A DNA stretch of 64,000 bases from the NCBI RefSeq assembly GCF_019029495.1, contig NZ_JAERQM010000001.1, forward strand, positions 1 through 64,000, in the 5' to 3' direction. This stretch comes from Falsiroseomonas oleicola. GTDB taxonomy: Bacteria > Pseudomonadota > Alphaproteobacteria > Acetobacterales > Acetobacteraceae. Position 1 is the stretch's first letter. Each line of letters starts with the position of its first letter. The position numbers and the translations under genes are program-made. Of this stretch, positions 7,964 to 22,991 are shown one piece after another. The notes below the pieces were generated by a model. That model was not told the DNA's origin and made no database searches. It was given only the letters and a program-made list of their open reading frames with translations.

Positions 7964-8039
7964 TGGTGAGCCCGGTGGGACTCGAACCCACGACCCCATG
8001 ATTAAAAGTCACGTGCTCTACCGGCTGAGCTACGGGCTC
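7964..8039 (-). tRNA. tRNA-Lys (anticodon TTT)
   Basis: Read on the minus strand, the cloverleaf is complete: acceptor stem GAGCCCG/CGGGCTC, D stem GCTC/GAGC, an anticodon arm whose 7-base loop CTTTTAA carries TTT, T arm GTGGG-TTCGAGT-CCCAC, discriminator A and an encoded CCA. The length is 76 bases. It lies 42 bases downstream of the cyclophilin genes on the same strand. Confidence 0.97.
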
Positions 8040-8081
8040 GGGGTGGCGCACCACCTGGGAAGGTGGTGCGCGACAGGCGTG

Positions 8082-8639
8082 TTAGGCGTCGGCGGCGGGG
8101 GTGCTGTCAACCCCTTCAGCCGGGCTGGCGGCCGGGCTGGTGGCCGGGGCGGCGGTGCCGACGCGCATGGACTTGATGCGATCCGGCTCCCGCGCCAGGC
8201 CGTTCGGGCCCTGGCCGCGCTTGATCTTGTCCACGGCATCCATGCCGTCCACCACACGGCCCCAGATGGTGTACTGGCCATCCAGGCTCGGCGCCGGCGC
8301 GAACATGATGAAGAACTGGCTGTTGGCGCTGTTCGGGTTGTTGGTGCGCGCCATGCCGCAGGTGCCGCGCAGGAACTTCGCCTTCGCCGGCGGGCTGAAC
8401 TCGGCCGGCAGGTCCGGGTGTTCGGAGCCACCCGTGCCGGTGCCGGTCGGGTCGCCGCCCTGGGCCATGAAGCCCTCGATCACGCGATGGAAGGGCGTGT
8501 TGTCGTAGAAGCCGGCTTCCGCCAGGGCCTTGATGCGATCGACATGCTGCGGCGCCAACTCCGGCAGCAGTTCGATGGTCACCAAGCCGCTGGGCAGGTC
8601 CAGCAGCAGCGTGTTCTCGGGGGCGATGGTGCCGCTCAT
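8082..8639 (-). CDS. cytoplasmic cyclophilin-type peptidyl-prolyl isomerase
   Basis: A 185-residue cyclophilin that catalyses cis-trans isomerisation of Xaa-Pro bonds. The active-site blocks are clear: FHRVIEGFMAQGGDPTGTGTGG, then NSANSQFFIM and LDGQYTIWGRVV. There is no signal peptide, so it is probably cytoplasmic. A low-complexity Ala/Pro/Ser tail of about 25 residues follows the domain. It is the last gene of the apparent gyrA-coaD-ppi-ppi run and lies 36 bases after its paralog. Large parts of the two genes are nearly identical at DNA level, implying recent duplication or gene conversion. Confidence 0.93.
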   Translation of the reverse strand: MSGTIAPENTLLLDLPSGLVTIELLPELAPQHVDRIKALAEAGFYDNTPFHRVIEGFMAQGGDPTGTGTGGSEHPDLPAEFSPPAKAKFLRGTCGMARTNNPNSANSQFFIMFAPAPSLDGQYTIWGRVVDGMDAVDKIKRGQGPNGLAREPDRIKSMRVGTAAPATSPAASPAEGVDSTPAADA

Positions 8640-8675
8640 CTGTCTCGGTCCTTCCGGTTCATTCGTTCAATCTGA

Positions 8676-9251
8676 TCAGCGCACATCGGCCGCGACGCGC
8701 ATCGCACGGATGCGATCCGGCGGCTGCGGCACCATGCCGGAGGGCCCCTGCCCGCGCTTGATCTTGTCCACCGCCTCCATCCCCGCGACCACGCGGCCCC
8801 AGATGGTGTATTGCCCATCCAGGTTCGGCGCCGGCGCGAACATGATGAAGAACTGGCTGTTGGCGCTGTTCGGATTGCTGGTGCGCGCCATGCCGCAGGT
8901 GCCGCGCAGGAAGCGCATGCGGTTCGCGGGGGTGAATTCCGCCGGCAGGTCCGGCAGGTCCGACCCACCGGTGCCGGTGCCGGTCGGGTCGCCGCCCTGG
9001 GCCATGAAGCCCTCGATCACGCGATGGAAGGGCGTGTTGTCGTAGAAGCCGCGACGCGCCAGCAGCTTGATGCGCTCCACATGGCGCGGCGCCAGGTCGG
9101 GGAGAAGCTGGATGGTCACGCGGCCATCCTTCAGCTCCACGAACAGGGTGTTCTGCGGGTCGGTCTGCGGCTGCGCCTGGGCCGCGCCCAGGAAGGGCAC
9201 GGCGAGGCCGGCGCCCAGCAGGCCACGGCGGAGGATCGGCGTTGCGGTCAT
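8676..9251 (-). CDS. exported cyclophilin-type peptidyl-prolyl isomerase
   Basis: A 191-residue cyclophilin with the same active-site blocks as its downstream paralog (FHRVIEGFMAQGGDP, NSANSQFFIM, LDGQYTIWGRVV). The N-terminus is different: a signal sequence of about 26 residues ending AQAQ, preceded by RR, predicts export to the periplasm. Its start overlaps the stop of coaD by 4 bases, so it is coupled to the housekeeping operon. The pair gives one cytoplasmic and one exported copy of the enzyme. Confidence 0.93.
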   Translation of the reverse strand: MTATPILRRGLLGAGLAVPFLGAAQAQPQTDPQNTLFVELKDGRVTIQLLPDLAPRHVERIKLLARRGFYDNTPFHRVIEGFMAQGGDPTGTGTGGSDLPDLPAEFTPANRMRFLRGTCGMARTSNPNSANSQFFIMFAPAPNLDGQYTIWGRVVAGMEAVDKIKRGQGPSGMVPQPPDRIRAMRVAADVR

Positions 9252-9761
9252 TCAGCGGCTTCCTTGCGGTTGCGCACGCGGGCCAGCGTGCGGTCCAGGG
9301 TCAGCTTCGGCACGAAGGAGGTCACATCCCCCCCGAGCGTCGCCACCTCCTTCACAAAGCGCGAGGAGATGAACTGGTTCGTCTCGCTGGCCATCAGGAA
9401 CACGGTTTCCACATCGGGGGCGAGCCGGTGGTTCATGCCCGCCATCTGGAACTCATAGTCGAAGTCGGAGACCGCCCGCAGGCCGCGGATGATCATCCGG
9501 GCCTGGGACTGGCGGGCAAAATCCACCAGAAGCCCAGTGAAGGGCACCACGACGATCTCCGAGCCGACCTGCGCGGAAATGGTGTCGGTTTCCGCCTTCA
9601 CCAGCTCCACCCGCTCATCCAGCGAGAACAGCGGTCCCTTGCCGGAGTTGATGGCGACGCCGACGACCAGCCGGTCCACCAGTCGCGCGGCCCGGGCGAT
9701 GACATCGAGATGCCCATTGGTGACCGGGTCGAACGTGCCCGGATAGATGCCGATGCGCAGC

Positions 9762-9769
<8 letters not shown>
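9248..9769 (-). CDS. coaD: phosphopantetheine adenylyltransferase
   Basis: A 173-residue enzyme of typical length, catalysing 4'-phosphopantetheine plus ATP to dephospho-CoA, the penultimate step of coenzyme A synthesis. The nucleotidyl-transferase motif [10 protein letters not shown] is near the N-terminus, and [21 protein letters not shown] and the ISSRFVKE block are conserved. The start overlaps the end of gyrA by 8 bases and the end overlaps the exported cyclophilin by 4, so the genes are likely co-transcribed. Confidence 0.97.
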
Positions 9770-12575
<2,806 letters not shown>

Positions 12576-12780
12576 CGCGGAATCCTCATGGGTGGCCGGG
12601 CGAAGCCGAGGCCGGCAGGGTGTGGATTAGGCAATTTGGCGGCCCGGCGGAAGGGTGCCCGGGGCGCGGAGGGGCTGAATCCGGCCGAATGCTTCGCGCC
12701 CGCCCGCCAATCGCCTACATTCCCGCCCTGGCGCGGCTGCGAGGGGTTGGGCGGCGGATGCGGGATGGAGACGGCCGAGG

Positions 12781-13620
12781 ATGACCCTGCCCTATATCGA
12801 CCTGCTGCTGAAGCAGATCGCCCGCGGCCATCCGGAGCTGGAGCGCAGCTTCGGCCGCCACATACATTGGGGCTACTGGCCCGATCCGGCCGCCGCCGAC
12901 CCCACCTCCGCCGCCGATTACGGCCAGGCGGCGGAAGGTCTGAGCCTGGAGCTGATCGCCCTGGCCGATATCCGCCCCGGCATGCGGGTGCTGGATGCCG
13001 GCTGCGGCTTTGGCGGCACCATGGCCTGCCTGGATGAACAGGTCGGCGGGTTGGATCTGGTCGGGCTGAACATCGACCCGCGCCAATTGGCCCGCGGCGC
13101 CAGCCTGGCGCATCCCGGGCCCGGCGGGCGGATGACCTTCGTCGCGGCCGATGCCTGCACCCTGCCCTTCGCCGATGCCAGCTTCGACCGGGTGATGGCG
13201 GTGGAGTGCATCTTCCACTTCCCCTCCCGCGCCGCCTTCCTGGCGGAGGTGCGGCGCGTGCTGCGGCCGGGGGGCGTGCTGGTGCTGTCGGATTTCGTGC
13301 CGGCGCCGGCCTGGGTGCCGGTGACCCGGCTGGCCCGCTCGCCCTGGTTCGACCGGGTGAACCTGTTCGGCAGCTGCGACGTGACCTGTTCGGCGGCCGG
13401 CTACCGGCGGCTGGCGGCGGCGGCCGGCCTGCCGGTGACGGTGCTGCGCGACATCACCCGCCATACCCTGCCGACCTATGCCTTTCTCGGCCAGATGCTG
13501 AAGGCCAGCGGCCGCCGCGGCGTGGCGGAGCGCTGGGGCAAGGCAGGGCTGGCCATGCTGGATTTCGTCGGCCGCACCGGCCTGCTGCGCTACAGTCTTC
13601 TGCGCTTCGAGCGGGCCTAG
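12781..13620 (+). CDS. class I SAM-dependent methyltransferase
   Basis: A 279-residue methyltransferase with motif I VLDAGCGFGG (about 64-73), an acidic motif II near GLNIDPRQL, DACTLPFAD and a motif III-like RVLRPGGVLVLSDF. The N-terminal HIHWGYWPDP block and overall plan resemble small-molecule methyltransferases related to the UbiE/sterol or gamma-tocopherol groups. The substrate cannot be read from sequence. It is divergent from gyrA across a 205-base gap and convergent with the PF10118 gene, with only 9 bases between the stops. Confidence 0.85.
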   Translation: MTLPYIDLLLKQIARGHPELERSFGRHIHWGYWPDPAAADPTSAADYGQAAEGLSLELIALADIRPGMRVLDAGCGFGGTMACLDEQVGGLDLVGLNIDPRQLARGASLAHPGPGGRMTFVAADACTLPFADASFDRVMAVECIFHFPSRAAFLAEVRRVLRPGGVLVLSDFVPAPAWVPVTRLARSPWFDRVNLFGSCDVTCSAAGYRRLAAAAGLPVTVLRDITRHTLPTYAFLGQMLKASGRRGVAERWGKAGLAMLDFVGRTGLLRYSLLRFERA

Positions 13621-13629
13621 GACCGGGGC

Positions 13630-14523
13630 TCACCCATGCGCATGCGCATGTCCCTCGCCCAGGCCGAATCCGGGATGCTCCTGCTTCCAGGCTTCCAGCA
13701 AGGGCCGGTCGTCCTGGTCCCAGGGATGGAAATCACGGCGGTAGTAGGAGAAATAGGCCTGGGCGGCGACGCCGCCGAACAGGTTGCGCAAGGTCGGGCC
13801 CCCGCCTGACCCGGCCTGCGGCGCGGCCGCCGGCGCCCGGCGGCCCGCGAAAAGCCCCTTCAGGCGCAGCCAGGTGAAGACCGTCAGCAACCCGCCGAGG
13901 CCGAAGGCGGTGACCATGACCATGGTCGCCACGCGGTGCAGCCAGGCCCAGAAACCCCGGCCGAAGATGTGCTCATAGACGTCGAAGCAGACCGCCTTGT
14001 GCTCGATCTCCTCCGCCGCGTGCCAGAGCCAGAGGTTGGCGAAGGCCGGGTCCGTGCCTTCCCGGTACAGGGTGCGCTTGGCCAGCAGCCGTTCCGCCAG
14101 CATGGCGGTGAAATGCTCCATGGCGCAGGTCATGGCGAGCTGGGTGGCGCGCGGCAGCACGGCCTTGGACAGGCCCAGCAGGACCCGCGCCAGGCCCTCC
14201 ATCTCGGACCCCGGCACCTTGGCGTCGCGCAGTGCCTTGTTGGATCGGGCATGTTCCCGGGAATGCATCGCTTCCTGATGGATGAAGCGATCCGCCGCAT
14301 CCCGCAGGACCGGGTCGGTGATCCGCCCCCTGTAATGGGCGACGGAGCGGCAGAAGAACGCCTCGCCCAGCGGAAACAGGAAGGAAATGGCGTTGAGCCC
14401 CGCCTCATTCGCCTTGGGCAGGCGCGTCCAACCCCGCGCGCGCTTCGGATCATAGATCAGGCGCACGCGGCGCTTGACGATCTCGATCACGGTCTCGCGC
14501 GGGGAGGACGGGGGGTTGCTCAC
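13630..14523 (-). CDS. predicted metal-dependent hydrolase (PF10118/COG3687 type)
   Basis: A 297-residue protein of the ferritin-like diiron family annotated as predicted metal-dependent hydrolase. Candidate ligand motifs are EAMHSREH, CAMEHFTAM and AEEIEHKAVCFDVY. The N-terminal region with RRVRLIYD and a later hydrophobic segment (about 195-225) are usual for the family, which has no firmly established reaction. The C-terminus ends in HAHAHG, encoded by a short ATGCGC tandem repeat at 13636-13650. It lies 48 bases downstream of ssb on the same strand. Confidence 0.8.
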   Translation of the reverse strand: MSNPPSSPRETVIEIVKRRVRLIYDPKRARGWTRLPKANEAGLNAISFLFPLGEAFFCRSVAHYRGRITDPVLRDAADRFIHQEAMHSREHARSNKALRDAKVPGSEMEGLARVLLGLSKAVLPRATQLAMTCAMEHFTAMLAERLLAKRTLYREGTDPAFANLWLWHAAEEIEHKAVCFDVYEHIFGRGFWAWLHRVATMVMVTAFGLGGLLTVFTWLRLKGLFAGRRAPAAAPQAGSGGGPTLRNLFGGVAAQAYFSYYRRDFHPWDQDDRPLLEAWKQEHPGFGLGEGHAHAHG

Positions 14524-14571
14524 GCGCCGGACCTGGGTGCGGGACGCCGGGCTGACAAGGGCGTCAGCCGA

Positions 14572-15141
14572 TCAGAACGGGATATCATCATCCAGGTCGC
14601 TGGCGCCGCCCTTCGGCGGCGCGCTGCGACCGCCGCCCCCGCTGCGCCCACCGCCGCTGTTGTCCCAGCCGCCGCCACCCGAGCGCGCCGGAGCCGAGGA
14701 ACGGCCGCCGCCGCCCCCACCCGAATAGCCACCGCCGCCACCACCGGAATAGCCGCCCGATTCGCCGCCCTCGCCAGGGTCGGACCCGCCGCCGGCCCGG
14801 CCGCCGAGCAGCGCGATCTCGCCGCGGAACTGGCGCAGCACCACTTCGGTGGAATAGCGGTCAGCGCCCGCCTGGTCCTGCCATTTCCGGGTCTCAAGCT
14901 GGCCCTCGACATAGACCTCCGAGCCCTTCTTCAGGTACTTCTCGGCGATCTCGCCCAGCTTCTCATTGAAGATCGCCACCGAATGCCATTCGGTGCGCTC
15001 CTGCTGATTGCCCTCGCGGTCCTTGAAGCGCTCGGAGGTGGCGAGGCGCAGGTTCACCACGCGGCCGCCATTCTGGAAATTGCGGACTTCCGGGTCCCGG
15101 CCGAGCCGACCCACCAGAATCACCTTGTTCACACCGGCCAT
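14572..15141 (-). CDS. ssb: single-stranded DNA-binding protein
   Basis: A 189-residue SSB that coats ssDNA in replication, repair and recombination. The OB fold occupies about 1-110 ([51 protein letters not shown]). It is followed by a long Gly/Ser-rich linker with repeated YSGGGGGG units and the acidic tip DDDIPF, which recruits partner proteins. The start at 15141 has GAGGGG 12 bases upstream; longer in-frame extensions run through the LexA box region and are non-coding. It is divergent from uvrA, and both may be controlled by the LexA site at 15274-15288. Confidence 0.96.
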   Translation of the reverse strand: MAGVNKVILVGRLGRDPEVRNFQNGGRVVNLRLATSERFKDREGNQQERTEWHSVAIFNEKLGEIAEKYLKKGSEVYVEGQLETRKWQDQAGADRYSTEVVLRQFRGEIALLGGRAGGGSDPGEGGESGGYSGGGGGGYSGGGGGGRSSAPARSGGGGWDNSGGGRSGGGGRSAPPKGGASDLDDDIPF

Positions 15142-15273
15142 CGCCGAAAACCCCTCGATCTCAACCGCTGAGGCTAGCCCGAAGGCGGCTGTCCTGCCAG
15201 TCGCGGCAGCACTGCGCCCGCCGCATCTCGCAAAACCCCTTCCCCGACCACCTATATGGTGGCAGATTAACCA

Positions 15274-15288
15274 GAACACATTGTGAAC
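15274..15288. promoter_or_regulatory. LexA (SOS) box between ssb and uvrA
   Basis: GAAC-ACATTGT-GAAC matches exactly the alphaproteobacterial LexA operator form GAAC-N7-GAAC (GTTC-N7-GTTC on the other strand). It lies 50 bases upstream of the uvrA start and 132 bases upstream of ssb, in a shared divergent promoter region. uvrA and ssb are classic SOS genes. Confidence 0.85.
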
Positions 15289-15338
15289 GCCAGCCCATAT
15301 CCCGGGTGCGGCGTCCCCTCGAAATCGGTGGACCATCC

Positions 15339-18215
<2,877 letters not shown>

Positions 18216-18267
18216 GGACCCTCACCATCGCTTGAGGCTCGGGGCGCCCGCCACGCCCCGGCCGCAT

Positions 18268-18302
18268 TCCGGGTCTTGTTGGGCCGTGTCGCAAGACCCG
18301 GA
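18268..18302 (+). terminator. hairpin between uvrA and the next gene
   Basis: TCCGGGTCTTG (18268-18278) and CAAGACCCGGA (18292-18302) form perfect 11-base arms around a 13-base loop. It could terminate uvrA transcription. The right arm includes the first bases of the GGAGG ribosome binding site of the following gene, so in a read-through transcript it could also mask translation. Confidence 0.55.
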
Positions 18303-18311
18303 GGTTCCAGC

Positions 18312-18752
18312 ATGACCATCACCCGCCGCCCCCTGCTGCTCGCTCTGCCCGCGCTGCTGCTCGCCCCCACCAGCCAAGCGCAGACCCGCGTGGACGAGTT
18401 GCGAGGCCGCCTGACCGAGGACACCGCCGAGAGCTTTGGCCGCTTCGTTGCCGACCACCTCGACCAGGTTATCTCGCTGCGCCTCGCCGTCGCCCCGCCC
18501 GCACGCCATGACGGGCTGACGGTGGCGGAGGAGGATGGCAGGCTGCGGCTCGACATCAGCGCGCCGGAGAAGATGCAGGTCACCTTCTTCGGCGGCCAGG
18601 CCCGGCAGCCGCGGGGCTTTGCCGTCGATTCCGTCTACCGTGTCCGCAATGACGGCATGCAGATGGGTATTCTCATCTATGGCCTGGACCCTCTGCCCGA
18701 AGCAGAGGCGCGGCAGGCGCGGCAATCCGTGCGGCCGATCGTGCTGGGCTGA
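18312..18752 (+). CDS. exported protein of unknown function
   Basis: A 146-residue protein. The N-terminus MTITRRPLLLALPALLL followed by SQAQ is an export signal of about 24 residues, with an RR pair that could also suit Tat. The mature part has an N-terminal acidic helical region (RVDELRGRLTEDTAESFGRF) and a predicted strand-rich domain. I recognise no family. The start at 18312 has GGAGG in front, partly inside the upstream hairpin. The next gene, a binding protein, follows 57 bases later on the same strand. Confidence 0.65.
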   Translation: MTITRRPLLLALPALLLAPTSQAQTRVDELRGRLTEDTAESFGRFVADHLDQVISLRLAVAPPARHDGLTVAEEDGRLRLDISAPEKMQVTFFGGQARQPRGFAVDSVYRVRNDGMQMGILIYGLDPLPEAEARQARQSVRPIVLG

Positions 18753-18809
18753 GCTTGTCTCCGGGGGCCGCGGAGGTCAGAGTCACGGCCAATCCAGCCC
18801 TGAAGCGGA

Positions 18810-20357
18810 ATGCCAGACACCATGCGCCTGCCCCTCCTCGCCATCGCGCTCGCGATCGGCGCTTCCCCCGCCGTCGCGCAAGAATTGCGCGTCGGCCTCG
18901 CCGCCAACATCACCTCGCTCGACCCGCATTTCCACGTCATCGGCTCCAACAGCGCCCTGGCCCGCAACATCTTCGATGGGCTGGTGAACCAGGATGACCG
19001 GCAGCAACTGACCCCCGGACTGGCCGAGTCCTGGCGCGCGGTGGATGGCACGACCTGGGAATTCACCCTGCGCGAAGGCGCCCGCTTCCATGACGGCGCG
19101 CCGGTGACGGCGGAGGATGTGGCGGCCAGCCTTCGGCGCATCCCCAAGGTGCGCAACAGCCCCTCCTCCTTCCTGCCCTTCGTGCGGCCGATCACCGGCA
19201 TCTCCGTGGTCGATGCCCGCACCCTCCGCCTGACCACGGCCGAGCCCTTCCCCCTGCTGCCCGGCGCGCTCAGCCGCATCGCCATCCTGCCCGCGGCGGC
19301 GGAGGCGGCGGAGACCTCGGACCTCAATGCCGGGCGCGGCCTGGTCGGCACCGGCCCCTACCGCTTCCAGCGCAGCCTGCCGGGCGACCGGGTGGAGCTG
19401 GCGGCGATGGACCCGGCCAATCCCTGGCAGCGCGTCAGCTTCCGCTTCGTCCCCAACAACCCGGCCCGCGTCGCCGGGCTGCTCGCCGGCGACCTGGACC
19501 TGATCGAGCAGGTGCCGACGGCGGACGCCGCCCGGCTGCGCCGCGACAGCCGCATCACCATGGCCTCCGCCGCCTCCAACCGCGTGATGTACCTACATCC
19601 GGACCATGACCGGGCGACCACGCCCTTCGCCACGGCCAAGGATGGCAGCGCCATCCCCAACCCGCTGCGCGATGTCCGCGTCCGCCGCGCCCTCTCGCTC
19701 GCCATCAACCGCGCCGCGCTGGTGGATCGGGTGATGGATGGAGAAGGTGCGCCCGCCGGCCAATTGGTGCCGGAGGGCTATTTCGGCCACGCCCCCACCA
19801 TCTCCGCCCCCGCCTTCGACCTGGCCGGCGCCCGCCGCCTGCTGACGGAGGCCGGGCTGCCCAACGGCTTCGCCCTGACCCTGCACGCCTCCAACGACCG
19901 CTATCCGAATGACGAGAAGGTGGCGCAGGCGCTCGGCCAGATGTGGAGCCGCGCCGGTATCCAGACTCAGGTGGTGGTGCAGCCCGGCAGCGTCTTCTTC
20001 ACCCGCGCCAGCGCCCGCGACTACACGCTCATCATGGGCGGCGCGGCGGCCGAGACCGGGGAGGCCAGCTCCGTCATGCGCCCGCTGCTCGCGACCTTTG
20101 ACACGGCGCGGGGCGACGGCTCGGGCAATCGCGGCCGCTATTCCAACCCGGACTTCGACCGCCTGCTGCGCCAGGCCCTGACCGCGGTGGAGGACCAGGC
20201 GCGGGAGGCGCTGCTGCGTCAGGCGACGGAGCTGGCGATGCAGGAGATGGGCGTGATCCCGGTCTTCTTCCTGTCCAACACCTGGGCCTCCCGCGGCGGC
20301 GTCACCTACCGCCCCCGCTCGGATGGCTACACCCTGGCGGGCAATGCCGGCCGATGA
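18810..20357 (+). CDS. ABC transporter substrate-binding protein, peptide/family 5
   Basis: A 515-residue periplasmic binding protein with a signal peptide (about 5-24). The family-5 opening ITSLDPHFHVIGSN...IFDGLVN, then the TWEFTLREGARFHDGAPVTAEDV and VRRALSLAINR blocks, place it in the oligopeptide/dipeptide/nickel class. An internal Met at 18822 is an alternative start. No permease or ATPase gene is adjacent. The next gene, a nucleoside hydrolase, overlaps by 4 bases, which hints that the ligand or its release product is connected with nucleosides. Confidence 0.88.
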   Translation: MPDTMRLPLLAIALAIGASPAVAQELRVGLAANITSLDPHFHVIGSNSALARNIFDGLVNQDDRQQLTPGLAESWRAVDGTTWEFTLREGARFHDGAPVTAEDVAASLRRIPKVRNSPSSFLPFVRPITGISVVDARTLRLTTAEPFPLLPGALSRIAILPAAAEAAETSDLNAGRGLVGTGPYRFQRSLPGDRVELAAMDPANPWQRVSFRFVPNNPARVAGLLAGDLDLIEQVPTADAARLRRDSRITMASAASNRVMYLHPDHDRATTPFATAKDGSAIPNPLRDVRVRRALSLAINRAALVDRVMDGEGAPAGQLVPEGYFGHAPTISAPAFDLAGARRLLTEAGLPNGFALTLHASNDRYPNDEKVAQALGQMWSRAGIQTQVVVQPGSVFFTRASARDYTLIMGGAAAETGEASSVMRPLLATFDTARGDGSGNRGRYSNPDFDRLLRQALTAVEDQAREALLRQATELAMQEMGVIPVFFLSNTWASRGGVTYRPRSDGYTLAGNAGR

Positions 20358-21301
20358 GCCCGGCGCCGATGAAGATCATCATCGACTGCGACCCTGGTGT
20401 CGACGATGCCATCGCTTTGCTGCTGGCCCTGGCCTCGCCGGAGATCGAGGTGCTGGCGGTGACCACCGTCGCCGGCAATGTCCCGGCCGAGCGGACCTTC
20501 GACAATGGCCGCCGCGTGGTGGCCCTGGCCGGGCGGCCCGATGTGCCGGTCTATCGCGGCTGCGAGGGGCCGCTGCTCGGCCCGCTGGTGCGCGGCAAGT
20601 ACAGCGGCGCCGGCGGGCTCGGCGGGTCGCTGCTGCCCGAAAGCACGGCGCCGGTGGAGGCGGCGCATTCGGTGGATGTGCTGATCGCCAATATCCTCTC
20701 CGCCGCCGAGCAGGGGGAGCAGATCACCGTCTGCACCCTTGGCCCCTTCACCAACCTGGCGGTGGCGCTGGCGCGCGAGCCCTTCATCGCCCGCGGCATC
20801 GACCGGATTGTTTCCATGGCCGGGGCCTTCGCGGCCGGCGGCAACCGCACGCCGAGCGCGGAATTCAACGTGCTGGCCGACGCCCATGCGGCGGAGATGG
20901 TGCTGCGCAGCGGCGTGCCCGTGGTGCTGATGCCGCTGGACCTGACCTTCCAGGCCCTGGCGACCCCGGCCCGCGTCGCCGACCTGCGCGGCCGGGGCGG
21001 GCGCATCACCAACCTCGCGGCCGATCTCATCACCTTCTACGACCGCAACGACCCGGCGCGTTACGGCGAGCCCGGCGGCCCGCTGCACGACCCGACCGTT
21101 ATCGCCTATCTGCTACGACCAGAACTGTTCGGCGGCCGCCCGGCGCATGTGGCGGTGGAACTCGCCGGCCACCACAGTTTCGGCCAGACGGTGGGCGACT
21201 TCTTCAACACCACCGGCAAGCCCGCCAATGCCACGGTGTTGAACCGGCTGGATGCGCCGGGCTTCTTCGACCTGCTGTGGAAGCGGCTGGCCAAGGCCTA
21301 G
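20354..21301 (+). CDS. nucleoside hydrolase
   Basis: A 315-residue inosine/uridine-preferring-type nucleoside hydrolase that cleaves the N-glycosidic bond of ribonucleosides. The Ca2+-binding signature IIIDCDPGVDDAIALLLAL is at residues 8-26. The family's NxxAE-type block (AEFNVLADAHAAEMV) and the C-terminal DPTVIAYLL block are present. Its ATG overlaps the stop of the upstream binding-protein gene (ATGA). The stop overlaps that of the convergent squalene-synthase-like gene by 4 bases. Confidence 0.92.
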   Translation: MSPAPMKIIIDCDPGVDDAIALLLALASPEIEVLAVTTVAGNVPAERTFDNGRRVVALAGRPDVPVYRGCEGPLLGPLVRGKYSGAGGLGGSLLPESTAPVEAAHSVDVLIANILSAAEQGEQITVCTLGPFTNLAVALAREPFIARGIDRIVSMAGAFAAGGNRTPSAEFNVLADAHAAEMVLRSGVPVVLMPLDLTFQALATPARVADLRGRGGRITNLAADLITFYDRNDPARYGEPGGPLHDPTVIAYLLRPELFGGRPAHVAVELAGHHSFGQTVGDFFNTTGKPANATVLNRLDAPGFFDLLWKRLAKA

Positions 21302-22116
21302 ACGCGGCGGCGCAACCCGGCCCAGATCAGCGCCGCGCGGTCGCCCAGCCCGCGCGGCTGCGGCACCGCGCGGCCCGCCGCCAGCCGCGCCAGGTCGCGC
21401 GCCGCCAGCACCGCGGGCAGCGCCGCCGGAACCGCCGTCTGCGGCAACGGCTCCGCCCGCAGCCGGGCCAGGGTCACGACACCTTCCTCGGCCAGGGCGC
21501 GCCGCAGGGGCTCGGCGCGGTCCGGTTCCGCGATCACCCCCTCCGCGCTCAGCCCCGCCTCCGCCAGCGCGTCCAGGGGCAGCAGGCAGCGGCCCTGGCT
21601 AGCATGGGCCGCGACGCTGCGCAGCACCCCGGCCAGCCCCTGCATGGCGCCCAGCTTCTGCAACGCCGGCAGCGCGGCATCCGGCGCACCCAGCACCCGG
21701 CCCGCCGCCACCATCAAACCGCCGGCACCGGCCCGCAGGAAGGCGCCGAAAGCGGCCTGGGTCGGGATGCCCTCGGGCTCCGCCTCCACCTCCCGCGCAA
21801 CGACCAGGGCGGTGAGGCTGGCGGCGTCGAGCTGCCCCGCCACGATCGCCGCATGCAGCGGCCCGGCCACCTCATGCCGCCGCGCCGGCTGCCCCGACGC
21901 GGCCTCCGTCACCGCATCGCGCCACCATTGCAGGCGGATCAGCGTGGCGATGGGGGTGCTCGTCGCCTCCCGCGCCCGGGCCAACTCATGGTTGAAGGCA
22001 TAAAGGGTAAACAGCGCCTCCCGCGCCGCCGCGGGGGCGAAGAGCGTGGCCAGGAAGCGGTCCGGGTCATGCTGCCGCACGAAGGCGCCAAGGGGGGAGA
22101 GGGAGGGGCTGGCCAT
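21298..22116 (-). CDS. squalene/phytoene synthase family protein
   Basis: A 272-residue member of the squalene/phytoene synthase superfamily. LYAFNHELARARE replaces the first Asp-rich motif of true synthases, and RLQWWRDAV follows. The second DxxxD motif is not apparent. This pattern matches the NDUFAF6-like branch, which is related to a mitochondrial complex I assembly factor, rather than active prenyl synthases. A role in terpenoid synthesis is therefore doubtful. It is divergent from sodB across 136 bases. Confidence 0.75.
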   Translation of the reverse strand: MASPSLSPLGAFVRQHDPDRFLATLFAPAAAREALFTLYAFNHELARAREATSTPIATLIRLQWWRDAVTEAASGQPARRHEVAGPLHAAIVAGQLDAASLTALVVAREVEAEPEGIPTQAAFGAFLRAGAGGLMVAAGRVLGAPDAALPALQKLGAMQGLAGVLRSVAAHASQGRCLLPLDALAEAGLSAEGVIAEPDRAEPLRRALAEEGVVTLARLRAEPLPQTAVPAALPAVLAARDLARLAAGRAVPQPRGLGDRAALIWAGLRRRV

Positions 22117-22252
22117 GGCGGCCAGATGACGGTCCGCGGCGCGGGCCGCAAGTGCGGTTGACGCTCCACCGGGCCAAGCCTAGGTCAGGTTGCGGTCGCG
22201 GGAGGCTTCCTTCCGCAAGCCGGCCAAAGCCCCCCCCAACGGGAGAGACCCC

Positions 22253-22891
<639 letters not shown>

Positions 22892-22900
22892 CGCCTGGCT

Positions 22901-22929
22901 GGAACCCGCCCCTGACCGGGGCGGGTTCC
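22901..22929 (+). terminator. rho-independent-type terminator after sodB
   Basis: A perfect 12-base GC-rich stem, GGAACCCGCCCC/GGGGCGGGTTCC, with a 5-base loop begins 9 bases after the sodB stop. The T-rich tail is poor, as is common in high-GC genomes. Confidence 0.7.
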
Positions 22930-22991
22930 GCTTCGCGAGACTTCGCCGACCGCCGAAGCATCCCGGCCCGTGCCGATGCAGGATGCGCGGC

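Noticed and set aside
8040-8081. A second tRNA or small RNA beside tRNA-Lys
   Set aside because: No cloverleaf or conserved arm sequences are present in the short gap.
13636-13651. Short tandem ATGCGC repeat as a possible phase-variable tract
   Set aside because: Only about two and a half units, at the very 3' end of a gene, where length change would affect only the last residues.
15142-15336. An N-terminal extension of ssb by 65 residues
   Set aside because: The extension runs through the LexA box and promoter region, has no SSB homology, and the internal ATG has a good ribosome binding site.
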